A stretch of 64,000 nt of DNA from Clostridiales bacterium (GTDB lineage: Bacteria > Bacillota > Clostridia > Lachnospirales > Lachnospiraceae): positions 28,209-92,208 of the forward strand of contig JAAYHD010000021.1 of NCBI GenBank assembly GCA_012735495.1, read 5' to 3'. The notes under the pieces were generated by a model. It did no database searches and was not told the DNA's origin. It saw only the letters and a program-made list of their open reading frames with translations. The first letter of the stretch is position 1. Every line of letters begins with the position of its first letter. Shown here in pieces: positions 47,524 to 57,994 of the stretch. The translations under genes and the position numbers were made by a program.

Positions 47524-48774
47524 ATGGATTATGATGTGATTATCGTCGGTGCAGGCGCATCCGGGCTGGTTGCCGCCATTACCGCCGCAGAAAAAGGCGC
47601 ATCTGTTCTTGTCATAGAGCAGAAAGAAAAGGCGGGCAAAAAAATACTGGCAACCGGCAACGGCAAATGCAATTTCACCAACATGCATCAATCGCCGGAC
47701 TGCTACCGTTCCAATGACGGAGCATTCGCAATGAAGGTGCTGTCTAAATTCGATAATATAAGCACAGTTAAGTTCTTTGAAAAGCTGGGAATAGTTCCAA
47801 AAGAAAGGGACGGCTATGTATATCCCAACTCCGAACAGGCCGCCAGCGTGGTAAATGTGCTTTTGATGGAATGCGAAAGGCTGAACGTCCAAATTGTATG
47901 CAATGAAAAGGTTATAAGGGTAACGGAGCCGGATTTTACGGTTCACGCTCAAAGACAGGACGATTCGGTAAGTACTTATTTCGGCAGGAAACTGGTTCTT
48001 GCGGCCGGGGGATGCGCAAGCCCGAAGCTCGGGTCTGACGGAAGCGGTTATGCCCTGGCAAAGGCATTCGGCCATACAGTAATAAAACCGCTTCCCGCAT
48101 TGGTGCCGCTTAAGTCCCAGGACCGGTTCTGCAGGACATTGTCCGGTGTCCGTACTTTGGCGAAGGTGGCATTATACATTGACAATGGTTTCGCAGCCTG
48201 TGAAGAAGGAGAGATAATCTTTACCGATTATGGCATATCGGGCATACCGGTCATGCAGGTTAGCCGGTTTGCCGCCAGGGCTCTTGATGAAGGGAAGACC
48301 GTGCATCTAAGCCTTGATTTTACCACCGGCATATCGGTTGATGAGCTTGCCTTGATGCTTACGGAAAGATGTATTGCAAGCCCCCATAAGACCATGGAAC
48401 AGATGATGGTCGGAATGTTTAACAGCAAGCTGAATTATGTTGTTATTAGAGAAGCTGGGCTCAATCCGGAACTGTCATGCCGCGCTGCAAGGAAACCGGA
48501 TATTGAAAAGCTGGCAAAGAGAATCAAGAATTTTACGGTCAGGATAAACGGAACGAATACATTTGATTTTGCCCAGGCCGCGTCGGGAGGAGTCTCGACA
48601 GCGGAAGTGGACGCATCCAGCATGGAATCAAAAATCAGGAACGGCCTGTATATTACGGGAGAGCTCCTGGATGTGGACGGAACGTGCGGCGGCTACAACC
48701 TGCAGTGGGCCTGGAGCACCGGGCATATCGCAGGCAGTCATGCGGGCGGCACGGCAAAGACTAAAGAAAAATGA
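47524..48774 (+). CDS. BaiN/HI0933-family flavoprotein oxidoreductase
   Basis: The 416-residue protein binds FAD through IIVGAGASGLVAAITAAEKG. It has KKILATGNGKCNFTN, LAAGGCASPKLGSDGSGY and the C-terminal GTCGGYNLQWAWSTG, all typical of the HI0933/YhiN family. BaiN members are proposed to reduce steroid double bonds, but most family members are uncharacterised, so I leave the substrate open. Start ATG 47524 follows a weak GAGGACGGGAAG site. It precedes proB by 27 bases. Confidence 0.9.
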   Translation: MDYDVIIVGAGASGLVAAITAAEKGASVLVIEQKEKAGKKILATGNGKCNFTNMHQSPDCYRSNDGAFAMKVLSKFDNISTVKFFEKLGIVPKERDGYVYPNSEQAASVVNVLLMECERLNVQIVCNEKVIRVTEPDFTVHAQRQDDSVSTYFGRKLVLAAGGCASPKLGSDGSGYALAKAFGHTVIKPLPALVPLKSQDRFCRTLSGVRTLAKVALYIDNGFAACEEGEIIFTDYGISGIPVMQVSRFAARALDEGKTVHLSLDFTTGISVDELALMLTERCIASPHKTMEQMMVGMFNSKLNYVVIREAGLNPELSCRAARKPDIEKLAKRIKNFTVRINGTNTFDFAQAASGGVSTAEVDASSMESKIRNGLYITGELLDVDGTCGGYNLQWAWSTGHIAGSHAGGTAKTKEK

Positions 48775-48801
48775 TTATTATATACATTTGGAGGAGCAAA
48801 A

Positions 48802-49668
48802 GTGAATAGGAAACTGTTAAAGGACAAAAAAAGAATTATTGTTAAGATTGGTTCGGCATCGCTTACCCATTCCGAAACAGGGCTTCTTAACCTGGATAAA
48901 ATGGAACGGCTGGTAAGAATCCTAACCAATCTTCGAAATCACGGCAGGGATGTAATTCTGGTCTCATCGGGAGCTATTGCGGTGGGCAGAAACGCGCTGG
49001 GCTTAAAGGAAAAACCCACCGAGGTATCAATCAAGCAGGCATGCGCCGCCGTGGGTCAGGCCAGGTTAATGATGGTGTACCAGAAGCTTTTTTCCGAATA
49101 TAACCAGACGGCAGCACAGATACTTATGACTAAGGATACAATGTTAAATGACATAAGCAGGCACAATGCTCAGAATACATTCAACGAACTGTTTAAGCTT
49201 GGCATAATCCCAATAGTAAACGAAAATGACACCATATCCACATATGAGATAGAATTCGGAGACAATGACACTCTTTCGGCAATAGTCACCGCGCTGGTCG
49301 GAGGAGATCTGCTTATACTTCTGTCCGACATTGACGGTTTTTATACCGATGACCCGCACAAAAACAGGAACGCCAAGCTCATATCATATGTAGAAGAGAT
49401 TAACGACGACGTACTTAAGATGGCTAAATCCTCGACAGGCTGCAGCCTGGGTACCGGCGGCATGGCGACCAAGCTGTCTGCAGCAAAGATCGCTAACGCC
49501 TCGGGTGCCGATATGGCCATCATCAACGGTGACGATGTCCGCAACATCAACAGGCTTATCGAAGGAAAGGAAATCGGAACCCTGTTCCTTGCCCACAAGG
49601 CTAAGAATTTCAATATCATGGATTATCTGAGCAATAAGCATAACGGTACCTGCAATGGTGCCCGATGA
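48802..49668 (+). CDS. proB: Glutamate 5-kinase
   Basis: ProB phosphorylates glutamate in the first step of proline synthesis. The 288-residue protein has only the amino-acid kinase domain and lacks the C-terminal PUA domain of E. coli ProB. Motifs are IVKIGSASLTHSETG, VSSGAIAVGRNALG, IVNENDTIST and STGCSLGTGGMATKLSAA. The start is GTG 48802 behind GGAGGAG. proA follows after one unrelated gene; proC is about 10 kb downstream. Confidence 0.96.
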   Translation: MNRKLLKDKKRIIVKIGSASLTHSETGLLNLDKMERLVRILTNLRNHGRDVILVSSGAIAVGRNALGLKEKPTEVSIKQACAAVGQARLMMVYQKLFSEYNQTAAQILMTKDTMLNDISRHNAQNTFNELFKLGIIPIVNENDTISTYEIEFGDNDTLSAIVTALVGGDLLILLSDIDGFYTDDPHKNRNAKLISYVEEINDDVLKMAKSSTGCSLGTGGMATKLSAAKIANASGADMAIINGDDVRNINRLIEGKEIGTLFLAHKAKNFNIMDYLSNKHNGTCNGAR

Positions 49669-49753
49669 TGAAATAATACATATCTGAGATAAAAGCGCCT
49701 GGCGCCGGAAGGACACCGGAAAAAGATACTGACACCGCAAAGGAATGATTTTC

Positions 49754-50332
49754 ATGATGAAAAACGAAATCCGGATTGAAAACAGGAAGAAGAGGGATCT
49801 TCTTTCAGATAACCGGGCGGAGGAATATGCAAAAAGAATATTTAAAACATTTTTTTCGACGAAGGAATATGCCGCATGCAATATGCTGTTTGCTTACGTA
49901 TCCTTTGGCAAAGAGGTCGATACTCATGAAATAATTAACAAGGCTATTGCTGACGGCAAAAAGGTCTATATCCCGCGGGTTGAAGAGCGCGGCTTGGGTT
50001 TTTATGAGATAAATGGCATGGAAGGCTTGATCAGGAGCAGGTACGGAATACTTGAACCCAATCCGGGCATCCATAAAAAATATGTCGGTGATAATGCGGA
50101 AACCGGGAAAGTAATGCTTGTCCCGGGGCTTGCCTTCGACAGGACGGGGAACAGGATAGGTTACGGAGCAGGATATTATGACCGGTTCCTTGGCGGATAC
50201 CCGAAGAATGAATGGGTTAAGATAGGCTTGGCATACAGCTTCCAGGTAACGGACAGGATTGATGCCGACATGGATGATGTTCCGGTGGATTTTATCATTA
50301 CCGAAAATGAACTGATAGACTGCAGGAAGTAA
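49754..50332 (+). CDS. 5-formyltetrahydrofolate cyclo-ligase
   Basis: This enzyme converts 5-formyl-THF to 5,10-methenyl-THF using ATP. The 192-residue protein has IRIENRKKRDLLS at the N-terminus, LVPGLAFDRTGNRIGYGAGYYDRFL as the ATP-binding region (GYGAGYYDR is the key part), and a typical DVPVDFIITENELI end. AAAGGA lies upstream of several possible ATGs (49745, 49754, 49757). It lies between proB and proA, an unusual place but with no obvious functional link. Confidence 0.93.
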   Translation: MMKNEIRIENRKKRDLLSDNRAEEYAKRIFKTFFSTKEYAACNMLFAYVSFGKEVDTHEIINKAIADGKKVYIPRVEERGLGFYEINGMEGLIRSRYGILEPNPGIHKKYVGDNAETGKVMLVPGLAFDRTGNRIGYGAGYYDRFLGGYPKNEWVKIGLAYSFQVTDRIDADMDDVPVDFIITENELIDCRK

Positions 50333-50379
50333 TACTGCATTGAATCCAATAAACGACAAGTACGAGGAAGGAGGATAAC

Positions 50380-51627
50380 ATGGAATATTTAGAAAAAATA
50401 GGTGAACGTGCGAGGGAAGCTTCCGTAAAGCTTGCTCTTATGCTCCAGGACGAAAAAAACGAAGTGCTTAAAAAATGTGCCGAAGCATTAATTGAGTACC
50501 AGGATGAAATATTAGATGCAAATAGTGAGGACGTAAAACGGTCAAGGGAAAACAACGTGAAGGAATCCCTGATTGACAGGCTTATGCTGACACCGCAGAG
50601 GATTAAGTCCATGGCAGACGGTTTGCTTGAGGTGGCTGCGCTTCCGGATCCCGTAGGAGAAGTGCTTTCCATGAATGTCCGTCCCAACGGCCTTGTTATC
50701 GGCGAAAAAAGGGTTCCTCTTGGCGTTATAGGAATGATATACGAATCACGGCCCAACGTAACGGTCGATGCCTTCGGTTTGTGCTTTAAAACCGGAAATG
50801 CGGTAATACTTCGCGGCGGCAGTGACGCGATCAAGTCAAACATCGCAATAGTCAAAGCCCTTCATGAAGGCTTGAGACGGGCCGGTGTAACCGAGGATGC
50901 CGTAATATTAATTGAAGATATTTCAAGAGAAACCGTAAATAAAATGATGAGGCTTGACAAATATATAGACGTCCTAATCCCAAGGGGAGGCGCCGGGTTA
51001 ATCCGTTCGGTCAAGGAAAACAGCAGCATACCCGTTATCGAAACCGGTACCGGAAATTGTCATGTATACGTGGATGAATATGCGGACTTTGACATGGCAT
51101 TAAATATAATAGACAACGCTAAAACGCAGAGGCTAGGCGTATGCAACACGTGTGAATCCCTCGTAATACATGAGAAGATAAGCGAGCGGTTCATACCGCT
51201 TCTATATGAAAGGCTCAGCGCCAAAGGAGTTGAAATACGGGCGGATGAAAAGGCCTGTGCCATCTGTCCGGAATGCGTTCCTGCGACGGAAGAGGATTAT
51301 TATACGGAATACCTTGATAAAATCATTTCATTAAAGGTAGTGGACAGTATTGACGAGGCCATATGGCATATCAACCACTATAATACCAAGCATTCAGACG
51401 CCATAGTCACCGAAAATTACGGCAACGCCATGAGATTCCTTAATGAAATCGACGCCGCCGCCGTATATGTCAACGCGTCCACAAGGTTTACGGACGGAAA
51501 TGAATTCGGGTTCGGTGCCGAGATCGGCATAAGCACTCAGAAGCTGCATGCCAGGGGCCCAATGGGATTAAAGGCACTGACAACCACAAAGTTTATCATA
51601 TTCGGCAACGGACAGATTAGGCGGTAA
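50380..51627 (+). CDS. proA: Gamma-glutamyl phosphate reductase
   Basis: ProA reduces gamma-glutamyl phosphate to glutamate semialdehyde with NADPH. The 415-residue aldehyde-dehydrogenase-fold protein has [33 protein letters not shown], the catalytic Cys in [13 protein letters not shown] and [26 protein letters not shown] precedes the ATG. With proB and proC it makes the full proline pathway present in this window. Confidence 0.97.
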   Translation: MEYLEKIGERAREASVKLALMLQDEKNEVLKKCAEALIEYQDEILDANSEDVKRSRENNVKESLIDRLMLTPQRIKSMADGLLEVAALPDPVGEVLSMNVRPNGLVIGEKRVPLGVIGMIYESRPNVTVDAFGLCFKTGNAVILRGGSDAIKSNIAIVKALHEGLRRAGVTEDAVILIEDISRETVNKMMRLDKYIDVLIPRGGAGLIRSVKENSSIPVIETGTGNCHVYVDEYADFDMALNIIDNAKTQRLGVCNTCESLVIHEKISERFIPLLYERLSAKGVEIRADEKACAICPECVPATEEDYYTEYLDKIISLKVVDSIDEAIWHINHYNTKHSDAIVTENYGNAMRFLNEIDAAAVYVNASTRFTDGNEFGFGAEIGISTQKLHARGPMGLKALTTTKFIIFGNGQIRR

Positions 51628-51708
51628 TCATGGGGACGGTTAGCCGGGCAAACTGATAGCATGTAATTATAAGCATCTTATAAATCAAACAAGAAAGAGG
51701 GTAGACAG

Positions 51709-52677
51709 ATGAAAGAAAAAGATGTATACGATTTTCCGCCAAGGAACAGCGTAAAAGACTTTTTCGGCAAGTTCAGAAGATTTGTGCTGTTGGCTGTTGC
51801 CTTAGTCTTGCTTTTAATAATCAGTTTCGAATCATTCTATACGATTAAGGAACAGGAGCAGGTTGTTCTTACAACCTTCGGAAAAGCCAAGGCGGTAACT
51901 GAAGCGGGACTTCATATGAAGATACCCTTCATTCAGAAGGTTCACAGGGTTGATACCACGATTAAGGGATTTCCCATCGGTTATGAAGAGGCGACCAATA
52001 AGACCATTGAATCCGAAGCGGTCATGATAACACGGGACTTTAACTTCGTTAACGTGGATTTTTACGTTGAATACAAGGTTTCGGATCCCATTAAATACCT
52101 TTATGCCTCTTCGGATCCGGTCAAGGTATTGAAGAATATTGCCCAAAGCAATATAAGAAGCACTGTTGGCAGCTATGACGTTGACAGCGTTATTACCTCC
52201 GGAAAATATGAAATCCAGTCAAAAATCAAGGAGGAAATAATGGAGGATCTTGCAGCCCATGATATAGGCTTAATGCTTGTAAATATCACGATCCAGGATT
52301 CCGAGCCTCCTACGGAGGAAGTCATGGAAGCGTTTAAGTCCGTGGAAACGGCTAAGCAAGGAAAGGATACCGCAATCAACAACGCGAAGAAATACAGGAA
52401 CGAAAAGATACCCCAGGCGCAGGCCGAGGTCGACAAGATACTCCAGCAGGCTGAATCAACCAAAACAAAGAGGATAAACGAAGCGCTGGCCGAGGTGGCC
52501 AAGTTCAACGAGATGTACGAGGAATATGTGAAAAACCCGTTGATTACAAAGAAGAGAATGTTCTATGAGGCCATGGAGGACATACTCCCGTCCCTGAGGG
52601 TTATAATAGACAGCGGAGATACGGAAGTCCAGAAATTCCTGCCCCTGGAACCGTTTGTTGAAGGAGGTGGCAACTAA
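51709..52677 (+). CDS. hflK: FtsH modulator HflK
   Basis: HflK is a membrane-anchored SPFH/prohibitin protein that forms a cage with HflC around FtsH. The 322-residue protein has one membrane helix (about 25-44), the SPFH domain (QEQVVLTTFGKAKAVTEAGLH start, ITRDFNFVNVDFYVEYKV), and a long C-terminal helix with NAKKYRNEKIPQAQAEVDKI. It ends four bases into the start of hflC, so the two are coupled. AAGAGGG precedes the ATG. Confidence 0.93.
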   Translation: MKEKDVYDFPPRNSVKDFFGKFRRFVLLAVALVLLLIISFESFYTIKEQEQVVLTTFGKAKAVTEAGLHMKIPFIQKVHRVDTTIKGFPIGYEEATNKTIESEAVMITRDFNFVNVDFYVEYKVSDPIKYLYASSDPVKVLKNIAQSNIRSTVGSYDVDSVITSGKYEIQSKIKEEIMEDLAAHDIGLMLVNITIQDSEPPTEEVMEAFKSVETAKQGKDTAINNAKKYRNEKIPQAQAEVDKILQQAESTKTKRINEALAEVAKFNEMYEEYVKNPLITKKRMFYEAMEDILPSLRVIIDSGDTEVQKFLPLEPFVEGGGN

Positions 52678-53561
52678 TGGCTAAACAGGCAAAAAGAATA
52701 TCAGGAATAATAATACTGATTTTAGCGGTTATGGCGGTAATTGTACTGTCTTCATCATTGGTTGTTACCGCAGAGGATGAGTATACGATAATCAAACGTT
52801 TTAATAAGATTGAGAGAGTTATTGATGAGGCGGGGCTTACATTTAAAACACCATTTGTTGAAATGGTCGATAAGCTGCCTAAGTCACTGCAGCTTTATGA
52901 TATGCCGACTTCGGATGTTATAACGGTGGACAAAAAGACAATGGTTGCTGACAGCTATGTATTGTGGAGAATATCGGACCCGGTAAAATTCGCCCAGACC
53001 CTGAATTCATCCATGACCCTGGCCGAAAGCAGAATAAATACCATTGTTTATAACGCCATGAAGAACGTAATAAGCAGCAATACACAGAATGAGGTCATCA
53101 GCGGCAGGGACGGCAAGCTAAATGCCGCCTTCATGGAAGACATAGGGGATACCATGGAACAGTACGGCATCCACCTGGTCACTGTTGAGAACAAGCATCT
53201 TGATCTGCCCAGCGACAATAAGCTTGCGGTATATGAACGCATGATTTCAGAGCGTGCGCAGATGGCCGGCGCTTATACGGCGGAGGGTGAATCGGAGGCA
53301 CAGATGATCAGGAACGAAACGGACAAGGAAATCGAAATCAGCTTATCAAATGCCCAGACGGAAGCCGCGAAAATCATTGCCGAGGGAGAAGCCGAATACA
53401 TGAGAATACTGTCCGAAGCTTATTCTGATGAATCAAGAAGCGAATTCTATACGTTCATAAGGGCTTTGGAAGCGGCAAGGGTGGCTCTTTCGGGTTCCGA
53501 CAAGACCTTGATCCTGTCAAAGGATTCACCGCTGGCACAGATATTTAATACAATAGAATAG
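52677..53561 (+). CDS. hflC: FtsH modulator HflC
   Basis: HflC is the partner of HflK. The 294-residue protein has one N-terminal membrane helix (about 9-28) and the SPFH domain with EYTIIKRFNKIERVIDEAGL, VITVDKKTMVADSYVLWRI and the helical ERAQMAGAYTAEGESEAQMI. It ends with a short Ser/Lys segment. GGAGGTGG lies 5 bases before the ATG, and the ATG overlaps the hflK stop (TAATG). HflKC is found in many Lachnospiraceae. Confidence 0.94.
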   Translation: MAKQAKRISGIIILILAVMAVIVLSSSLVVTAEDEYTIIKRFNKIERVIDEAGLTFKTPFVEMVDKLPKSLQLYDMPTSDVITVDKKTMVADSYVLWRISDPVKFAQTLNSSMTLAESRINTIVYNAMKNVISSNTQNEVISGRDGKLNAAFMEDIGDTMEQYGIHLVTVENKHLDLPSDNKLAVYERMISERAQMAGAYTAEGESEAQMIRNETDKEIEISLSNAQTEAAKIIAEGEAEYMRILSEAYSDESRSEFYTFIRALEAARVALSGSDKTLILSKDSPLAQIFNTIE

Positions 53562-53682
53562 TATTCAAGCCGGCGTCAATTAAACGTCCGCAAAACAACC
53601 GATGGACGTATCCCATGCTTTATAAGCATATCTTTTAAAGTCTGTACATAGGCTGTATTGAAAACAAATTGGAGCAGCCGAT

Positions 53683-54642
53683 ATGATTATAGACTTTAAC
53701 CGGAAGGACTATTCATATGAGGATTTGGTCCTGGATGCGGATATCCTGACAAATACCTATAAAAATATTATAAGCAATGTCACGATTGGCAAATCCCATG
53801 ACAATCGTGACATTGTCATGCTTAGGCTTGGTGTCGGGAAAAAGCACATTCTTTTCTGCGGCGGAGTTCACGGGCGGGAGACCGTTAATCCGATTGTTCT
53901 TCTGAAAATTGCGGAATATTATGCGTGTCATTATGAGGACTGCATAAAGATTAGGGAAAGCCGGGAAACGCCCGATGATGTATTATGTGATGAGGAACTG
54001 TATGAGCTGATTCTGTTTAAAAAATGCGTGCATGAGCTTCTTCATACATATACAATCCTGATAATTCCGCTTTTAAATCCTGACGGTTATATGATATCAT
54101 TATATGGTTACGAAGCCGTAAAAAATCAGGCTTTAAGGAACAGGATCAAGGGCATGGGAATAAAACATTTCGAATGGAAATATAACAGCAGGGGAGTGGA
54201 CATAAACCGGAACTTCCCGTCCAGGCTGTGGAAGCCCAAGGGGAAAGGGGATTATGCGGCCAGCGAGAATGAGACCAAGGCGCTGATACAGGTCTTTCAC
54301 CAATACCGTATTAAATGTTTCCTTGATTTTCATTCCCGCGGAAAATCGATATATTATTATCGAAGCGCCATGTCCGGGGAGTACAATGACAAGCAGCTTC
54401 ATATTGCAAAAAGGCTTGCCCATGTGACAAAATATGAACTGAACGATTCGAGGAACGAAATAGAGCCGGATGACTCCGGCGGAAATACGGTTCATTATTT
54501 TTCCGAGCGGTTCAACAAGCCTGCTTTAACAATAGAAACAGTTGACGAGAATGCTGCTTTTCCATTAGATTATAAATACAGGGCCATCACATTCGATGAG
54601 CTGAAGCTGGTGCCGTTGGAGCTTGGAGGAGTGCAGCTTTAA
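53683..54642 (+). CDS. M14-family zinc carboxypeptidase
   Basis: The 319-residue protein has the M14 active-site residues: zinc ligands H64 and E67 in GVHGRETVNP, NPDGYM, DINRNFPSR (substrate Arg), the third zinc ligand His in FLDFHSRG, and the catalytic Glu in LTIETVDE. It has no signal peptide, so it appears cytoplasmic. Members with this layout cleave peptides, often cell-wall-derived tripeptides, but the substrate is unknown. A perfect 14-base inverted repeat lies near its 5' end (53775-53815). Confidence 0.87.
   Translation: MIIDFNRKDYSYEDLVLDADILTNTYKNIISNVTIGKSHDNRDIVMLRLGVGKKHILFCGGVHGRETVNPIVLLKIAEYYACHYEDCIKIRESRETPDDVLCDEELYELILFKKCVHELLHTYTILIIPLLNPDGYMISLYGYEAVKNQALRNRIKGMGIKHFEWKYNSRGVDINRNFPSRLWKPKGKGDYAASENETKALIQVFHQYRIKCFLDFHSRGKSIYYYRSAMSGEYNDKQLHIAKRLAHVTKYELNDSRNEIEPDDSGGNTVHYFSERFNKPALTIETVDENAAFPLDYKYRAITFDELKLVPLELGGVQL
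53775..53815 (+). other. Perfect 14-base inverted repeat inside the M14 gene
   Basis: 53775-53788 pairs perfectly with 53802-53815, leaving a 13-base loop, within codons 31-45. It would fold as a strong hairpin in the mRNA. Confidence 0.8.
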
Positions 54643-54691
54643 ACGGCTGACAGGTAACAATTACACACTTAAATAGAAGTTGGAGGTAACA

Positions 54692-56134
54692 TTGAACAGG
54701 ACGGTAAATACTAATGAGCTCGAAGCTAAAAAACAGCTTGATATAATTAATGAGCTTAAAGAAAGATTTGATGACGAATTCAGAAGGACAGGCATAAGAA
54801 AGACATATCACATTGTAACCTTTGGATGCCAGATGAACAGCAGGGATTCGGAGAAAATATCGGGAATACTCAAGCAGATTGGCTATGTCGAGACGGATAC
54901 CGAGGATGCCGATTTTTTGCTTTACAATACATGCACTGTCAGGGAAAATGCCAATAACCGCGTATACGGCCGGCTTGGCCATGCGGGCACGATAAAGAAG
55001 GGAAGACCGGGCATGCTGATTGCATTGTGCGGCTGCATGATGCAGGAGCCTACAGCTGTAGAAAAGATAAAAAGGCAGTTCCCGTTTGTTGATATCATAT
55101 TCGGAACCCATAATATTTTCAAGCTGGCGGAGCTTATCAAGATCCGCCTTGAGAATGAAGAAAAGAGCAACAGGCAGGAAGAGCATATGGTTATTGATAT
55201 CTGGAAGGGTACCGACCTGATTGTTGAAAACCTGCCGAATGACAGGAAATATCCGTTCAAAGCCGGTGTAAACATAATTTACGGATGCAATAACTTCTGC
55301 AGCTATTGTATAGTCCCCTATGTCCGGGGCAGGGAAAGAAGCCGAAATATGGATGATATTCTCGATGAAATCACCTGCCTTGCCAATGACGGTGTTAAGG
55401 AGGTTATGCTTCTTGGCCAGAACGTAAATTCCTACGGTAAGGACCTGGACCCGCCAAAGAGCTTCGCAAAGCTGCTGCTTGAGGTTGAAAAGATAGACGG
55501 TATTGAAAGAATCCGCTTTATGACATCCCATCCGAAGGATTTGTCTCAGGAGCTTATTGACGTGATGGGGGCCTCGAAAAAGCTCTGCAATCACCTGCAC
55601 CTGCCGCTGCAGTCCGGAAGCACAAGACTGTTAAAAATTATGAACAGAAAATATACAAAGGAATACTACCTGGATCTTGTTTCAAGAATAAGGCGGGCTG
55701 TTCCGGACATAGCCCTGACAACGGATATTATTGTCGGCTTCCCGGGAGAAACGGAAGAGGACTTTTTGGAAACCATAGACGTGGTAAAGAAGGTAGGCTT
55801 TGACAACGCATTTACATTCCTGTATTCAAAGCGAACAGGAACCCCTGCGGCCGCCATGCCCGACCAGGTGGAGGAAAGCGTGGCCAGGGAACGCTTTGAC
55901 AGGCTGCTTGAGGTTGTTCAGGAATCGGCCTTAAGAAGATCCAAAAGATATGAGAATACCGTGCAGAGAGTTTTGGTTGAGGAAGTCAATGAACAGAATA
56001 ATAATTTACTCACGGGCCGTCTGGGCAGTAACATGCTTGTACATTTTGAAGGGGATTCTTCACTTGTCGGATCAATAATTCCTGTATATTTAAAGGAGAG
56101 CAAAGGGTTCTATTATATAGGAACGCGGGTATAG
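54692..56134 (+). CDS. miaB: tRNA-2-methylthio-N6-dimethylallyladenosine synthase
   Basis: MiaB adds a methylthio group to i6A37 of tRNA. The 480-residue radical SAM protein has the N-terminal UPF0004 domain with cysteines in FGCQMN, YNTCTVRENA and LCGCMMQEP. The radical SAM motif is GCNNFCSYCIVPYVRGRERS. A C-terminal TRAM domain (from about 410) is present. GGAGG lies 5 bases before TTG 54692, so I place the start there. Confidence 0.95.
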   Translation: MNRTVNTNELEAKKQLDIINELKERFDDEFRRTGIRKTYHIVTFGCQMNSRDSEKISGILKQIGYVETDTEDADFLLYNTCTVRENANNRVYGRLGHAGTIKKGRPGMLIALCGCMMQEPTAVEKIKRQFPFVDIIFGTHNIFKLAELIKIRLENEEKSNRQEEHMVIDIWKGTDLIVENLPNDRKYPFKAGVNIIYGCNNFCSYCIVPYVRGRERSRNMDDILDEITCLANDGVKEVMLLGQNVNSYGKDLDPPKSFAKLLLEVEKIDGIERIRFMTSHPKDLSQELIDVMGASKKLCNHLHLPLQSGSTRLLKIMNRKYTKEYYLDLVSRIRRAVPDIALTTDIIVGFPGETEEDFLETIDVVKKVGFDNAFTFLYSKRTGTPAAAMPDQVEESVARERFDRLLEVVQESALRRSKRYENTVQRVLVEEVNEQNNNLLTGRLGSNMLVHFEGDSSLVGSIIPVYLKESKGFYYIGTRV

Positions 56135-56255
56135 TTAAAGATTTTATAATGTTTTTGACGATTATGGAATGAATAAAATAACAAAGTATTTTAAAATTAT
56201 ACATTGACCGAAAAGGGCCTGCATTTCGCGAAGTTAAAAAAATCCTGCCCTATAC

Positions 56256-56284
56256 TTGACAGATTATTAATTACGGTTTAAAAT
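56256..56284 (+). promoter_or_regulatory. Sigma-A promoter of rny
   Basis: TTGACA (56256-56261), 17 bases, TAAAAT (56279-56284). The predicted leader is about 140 bases and structured. The rest of the 56135-56431 gap before this holds no gene. Confidence 0.75.
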
Positions 56285-56333
56285 TTAAATGTTGTATTAT
56301 TAATCACAAATGAGATTCAGATATATAGCAATC

Positions 56334-56374
56334 ATTTAAGCAAGTGCGAAAATTGCCGTATAACTTGCTTAAAT
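56334..56374 (+). promoter_or_regulatory. Hairpin in the rny leader
   Basis: ATTTAAGCAAGT (56334-56345) pairs perfectly with ACTTGCTTAAAT (56363-56374). Flanking ACAAAT (near 56307) and ATTTGT (near 56390) can extend the structure outward. At the end of the leader AGGAG and CCTCC-type bases around the SD (AGGAG-GTG-CTCCT) can pair, which could hide the ribosome-binding site. Confidence 0.65.
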
Positions 56375-56431
56375 GTCATATTATGAACCATTTGTAATTG
56401 TACAATGAAAACTAAATAAGGAGGTGCTCCT

Positions 56432-57982
56432 GTGCCATTTGAAGTTGTAATTGCTGTTGTAATTACCTTCGTGATAGTAGCTCCTCTTGCTTGGAAATTC
56501 GCAATTGCTTATCGTATAAAGGTATACGAGGCAAAGATAGGAACAGCTGAAGAGAAAGCAAGAGAAATCATAGATGAGGCTCTGAAAACAGCTGAAACGA
56601 AGAAGAGGGAAGCACTGCTCGAAGCAAAGGAAGAATCCTTAAGGGCTAAGAATGAATTCGAGCGGGAAACAAAAGAACGAAGAGCAGAATTACAACGCTA
56701 TGAAAAGCGGGTACTAGCAAAGGAAGAGGCCCTGGATCGTAAAACCGAGGCACTGGAAAAGAAGGAAGCCAAGCTTGCTGTAAAGGAAGCGGAACTCGAC
56801 AAGATGAAGCAAGAGGTCGAAGTATTCCACGAAAAGCAATTACAGGAGCTGGAAAAAATCTCCGGACTTACCTCCGAACAAGCTAAGGAATATCTTTTAA
56901 AGACTGTTGAAGAAGACGTAAAACATGAAGTTGCTGTTCTCATTAAGGACTTAGAGAGTAAAGCAAAGGAAGAAGCTGATAAAAAGGCCAAGGAGTTAAT
57001 TGTAACAGCCATACAACGTTGTTCCGCAGATCATGTGGCTGAAGCAACAATATCTGTCGTACAGCTTCCCAATGATGAAATGAAGGGAAGAATAATTGGC
57101 AGAGAGGGACGCAACATACGGACCTTGGAAACCTTGACAGGTGTTGATTTGATCATAGATGACACGCCTGAAGCGGTTATTTTATCAGCGTTTGATCCAA
57201 TCAGAAGGGAAGTCGCAAGAATTGCGCTTGAAAAACTGATTATTGACGGAAGAATTCATCCCGCAAGAATCGAAGAGATGGTTGAAAAGGCTCAAAAAGA
57301 AGTCGACGCAATGATCAGGGAAGCCGGTGAGGCTGCCACACTTGAAGTTGGTGTTCACGGAATTCATCCTGAGCTCGTCAAGCTTCTGGGCAAGATGAAG
57401 TTCAGGACAAGCTACGGACAGAATGCACTCAAGCATTCGATAGAAGTGGCGATTTTATCAGGCTTGCTAGCCAGTGAAATAGGAGTTGATGTAAGACTTG
57501 CCAAACGTGCCGGACTGCTGCATGATATAGGAAAAGCCGTAGACCATGAGGTTGAAGGAACCCATGTGCAGATAGGCATAGAGCTCTGCAAAAAGTACAA
57601 GGAATCGCCTGTAGTGATTAATGCTATAGCAGCTCACCACGGAGATGAAGAATTCCAGTCATTGATTGCATGTATTGTTCAAGCAGCCGATACTATTTCG
57701 GCGGCAAGACCTGGAGCTAGACGAGAGACCCTAGAAACATATACCAACAGGCTTAAGCAGTTAGAAGATATTACCAACAGCTTTAAAGGAGTAGAAAAAT
57801 CCTACGCTATCCAAGCGGGTAGAGAAGTTCGGGTTATGGTAATACCGGAGCAGATCAGTGATGCAGATATGGTTTTATTAGCTCGTGATTTATCCAAGAA
57901 GATTGAAAACGAGTTAGAATATCCGGGTCAGATTAAGATTAATGTAATAAGAGAATCCAGAGTCACAGAATATGCTAAATAA
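56432..57982 (+). CDS. rny: Ribonuclease Y
   Basis: RNase Y is the membrane-bound endoribonuclease that starts mRNA decay in Firmicutes. The 516-residue protein has an N-terminal membrane helix (about 4-23), a long coiled coil (about 30-195), a KH domain with [19 protein letters not shown], and an HD domain with [17 protein letters not shown]. The start is GTG 56432 behind GGAGG. The gene has its own promoter and a strong terminator. By eye it uses more A/T-ending codons than its neighbours. Confidence 0.97.
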   Translation: MPFEVVIAVVITFVIVAPLAWKFAIAYRIKVYEAKIGTAEEKAREIIDEALKTAETKKREALLEAKEESLRAKNEFERETKERRAELQRYEKRVLAKEEALDRKTEALEKKEAKLAVKEAELDKMKQEVEVFHEKQLQELEKISGLTSEQAKEYLLKTVEEDVKHEVAVLIKDLESKAKEEADKKAKELIVTAIQRCSADHVAEATISVVQLPNDEMKGRIIGREGRNIRTLETLTGVDLIIDDTPEAVILSAFDPIRREVARIALEKLIIDGRIHPARIEEMVEKAQKEVDAMIREAGEAATLEVGVHGIHPELVKLLGKMKFRTSYGQNALKHSIEVAILSGLLASEIGVDVRLAKRAGLLHDIGKAVDHEVEGTHVQIGIELCKKYKESPVVINAIAAHHGDEEFQSLIACIVQAADTISAARPGARRETLETYTNRLKQLEDITNSFKGVEKSYAIQAGREVRVMVIPEQISDADMVLLARDLSKKIENELEYPGQIKINVIRESRVTEYAK

Positions 57983-57994
57983 AGTAAAAAAGAA

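Noticed and set aside
49700..49745. GCGCCTGGCGCC-type symmetry between proB and the cyclo-ligase gene
   Set aside because: Short and without a loop; nothing suggests a function.
54587..55600. 337-residue minus-strand open frame opposite miaB and the end of the M14 gene
   Set aside because: Spans two real genes on the other strand and shows no domain; antisense shadow.
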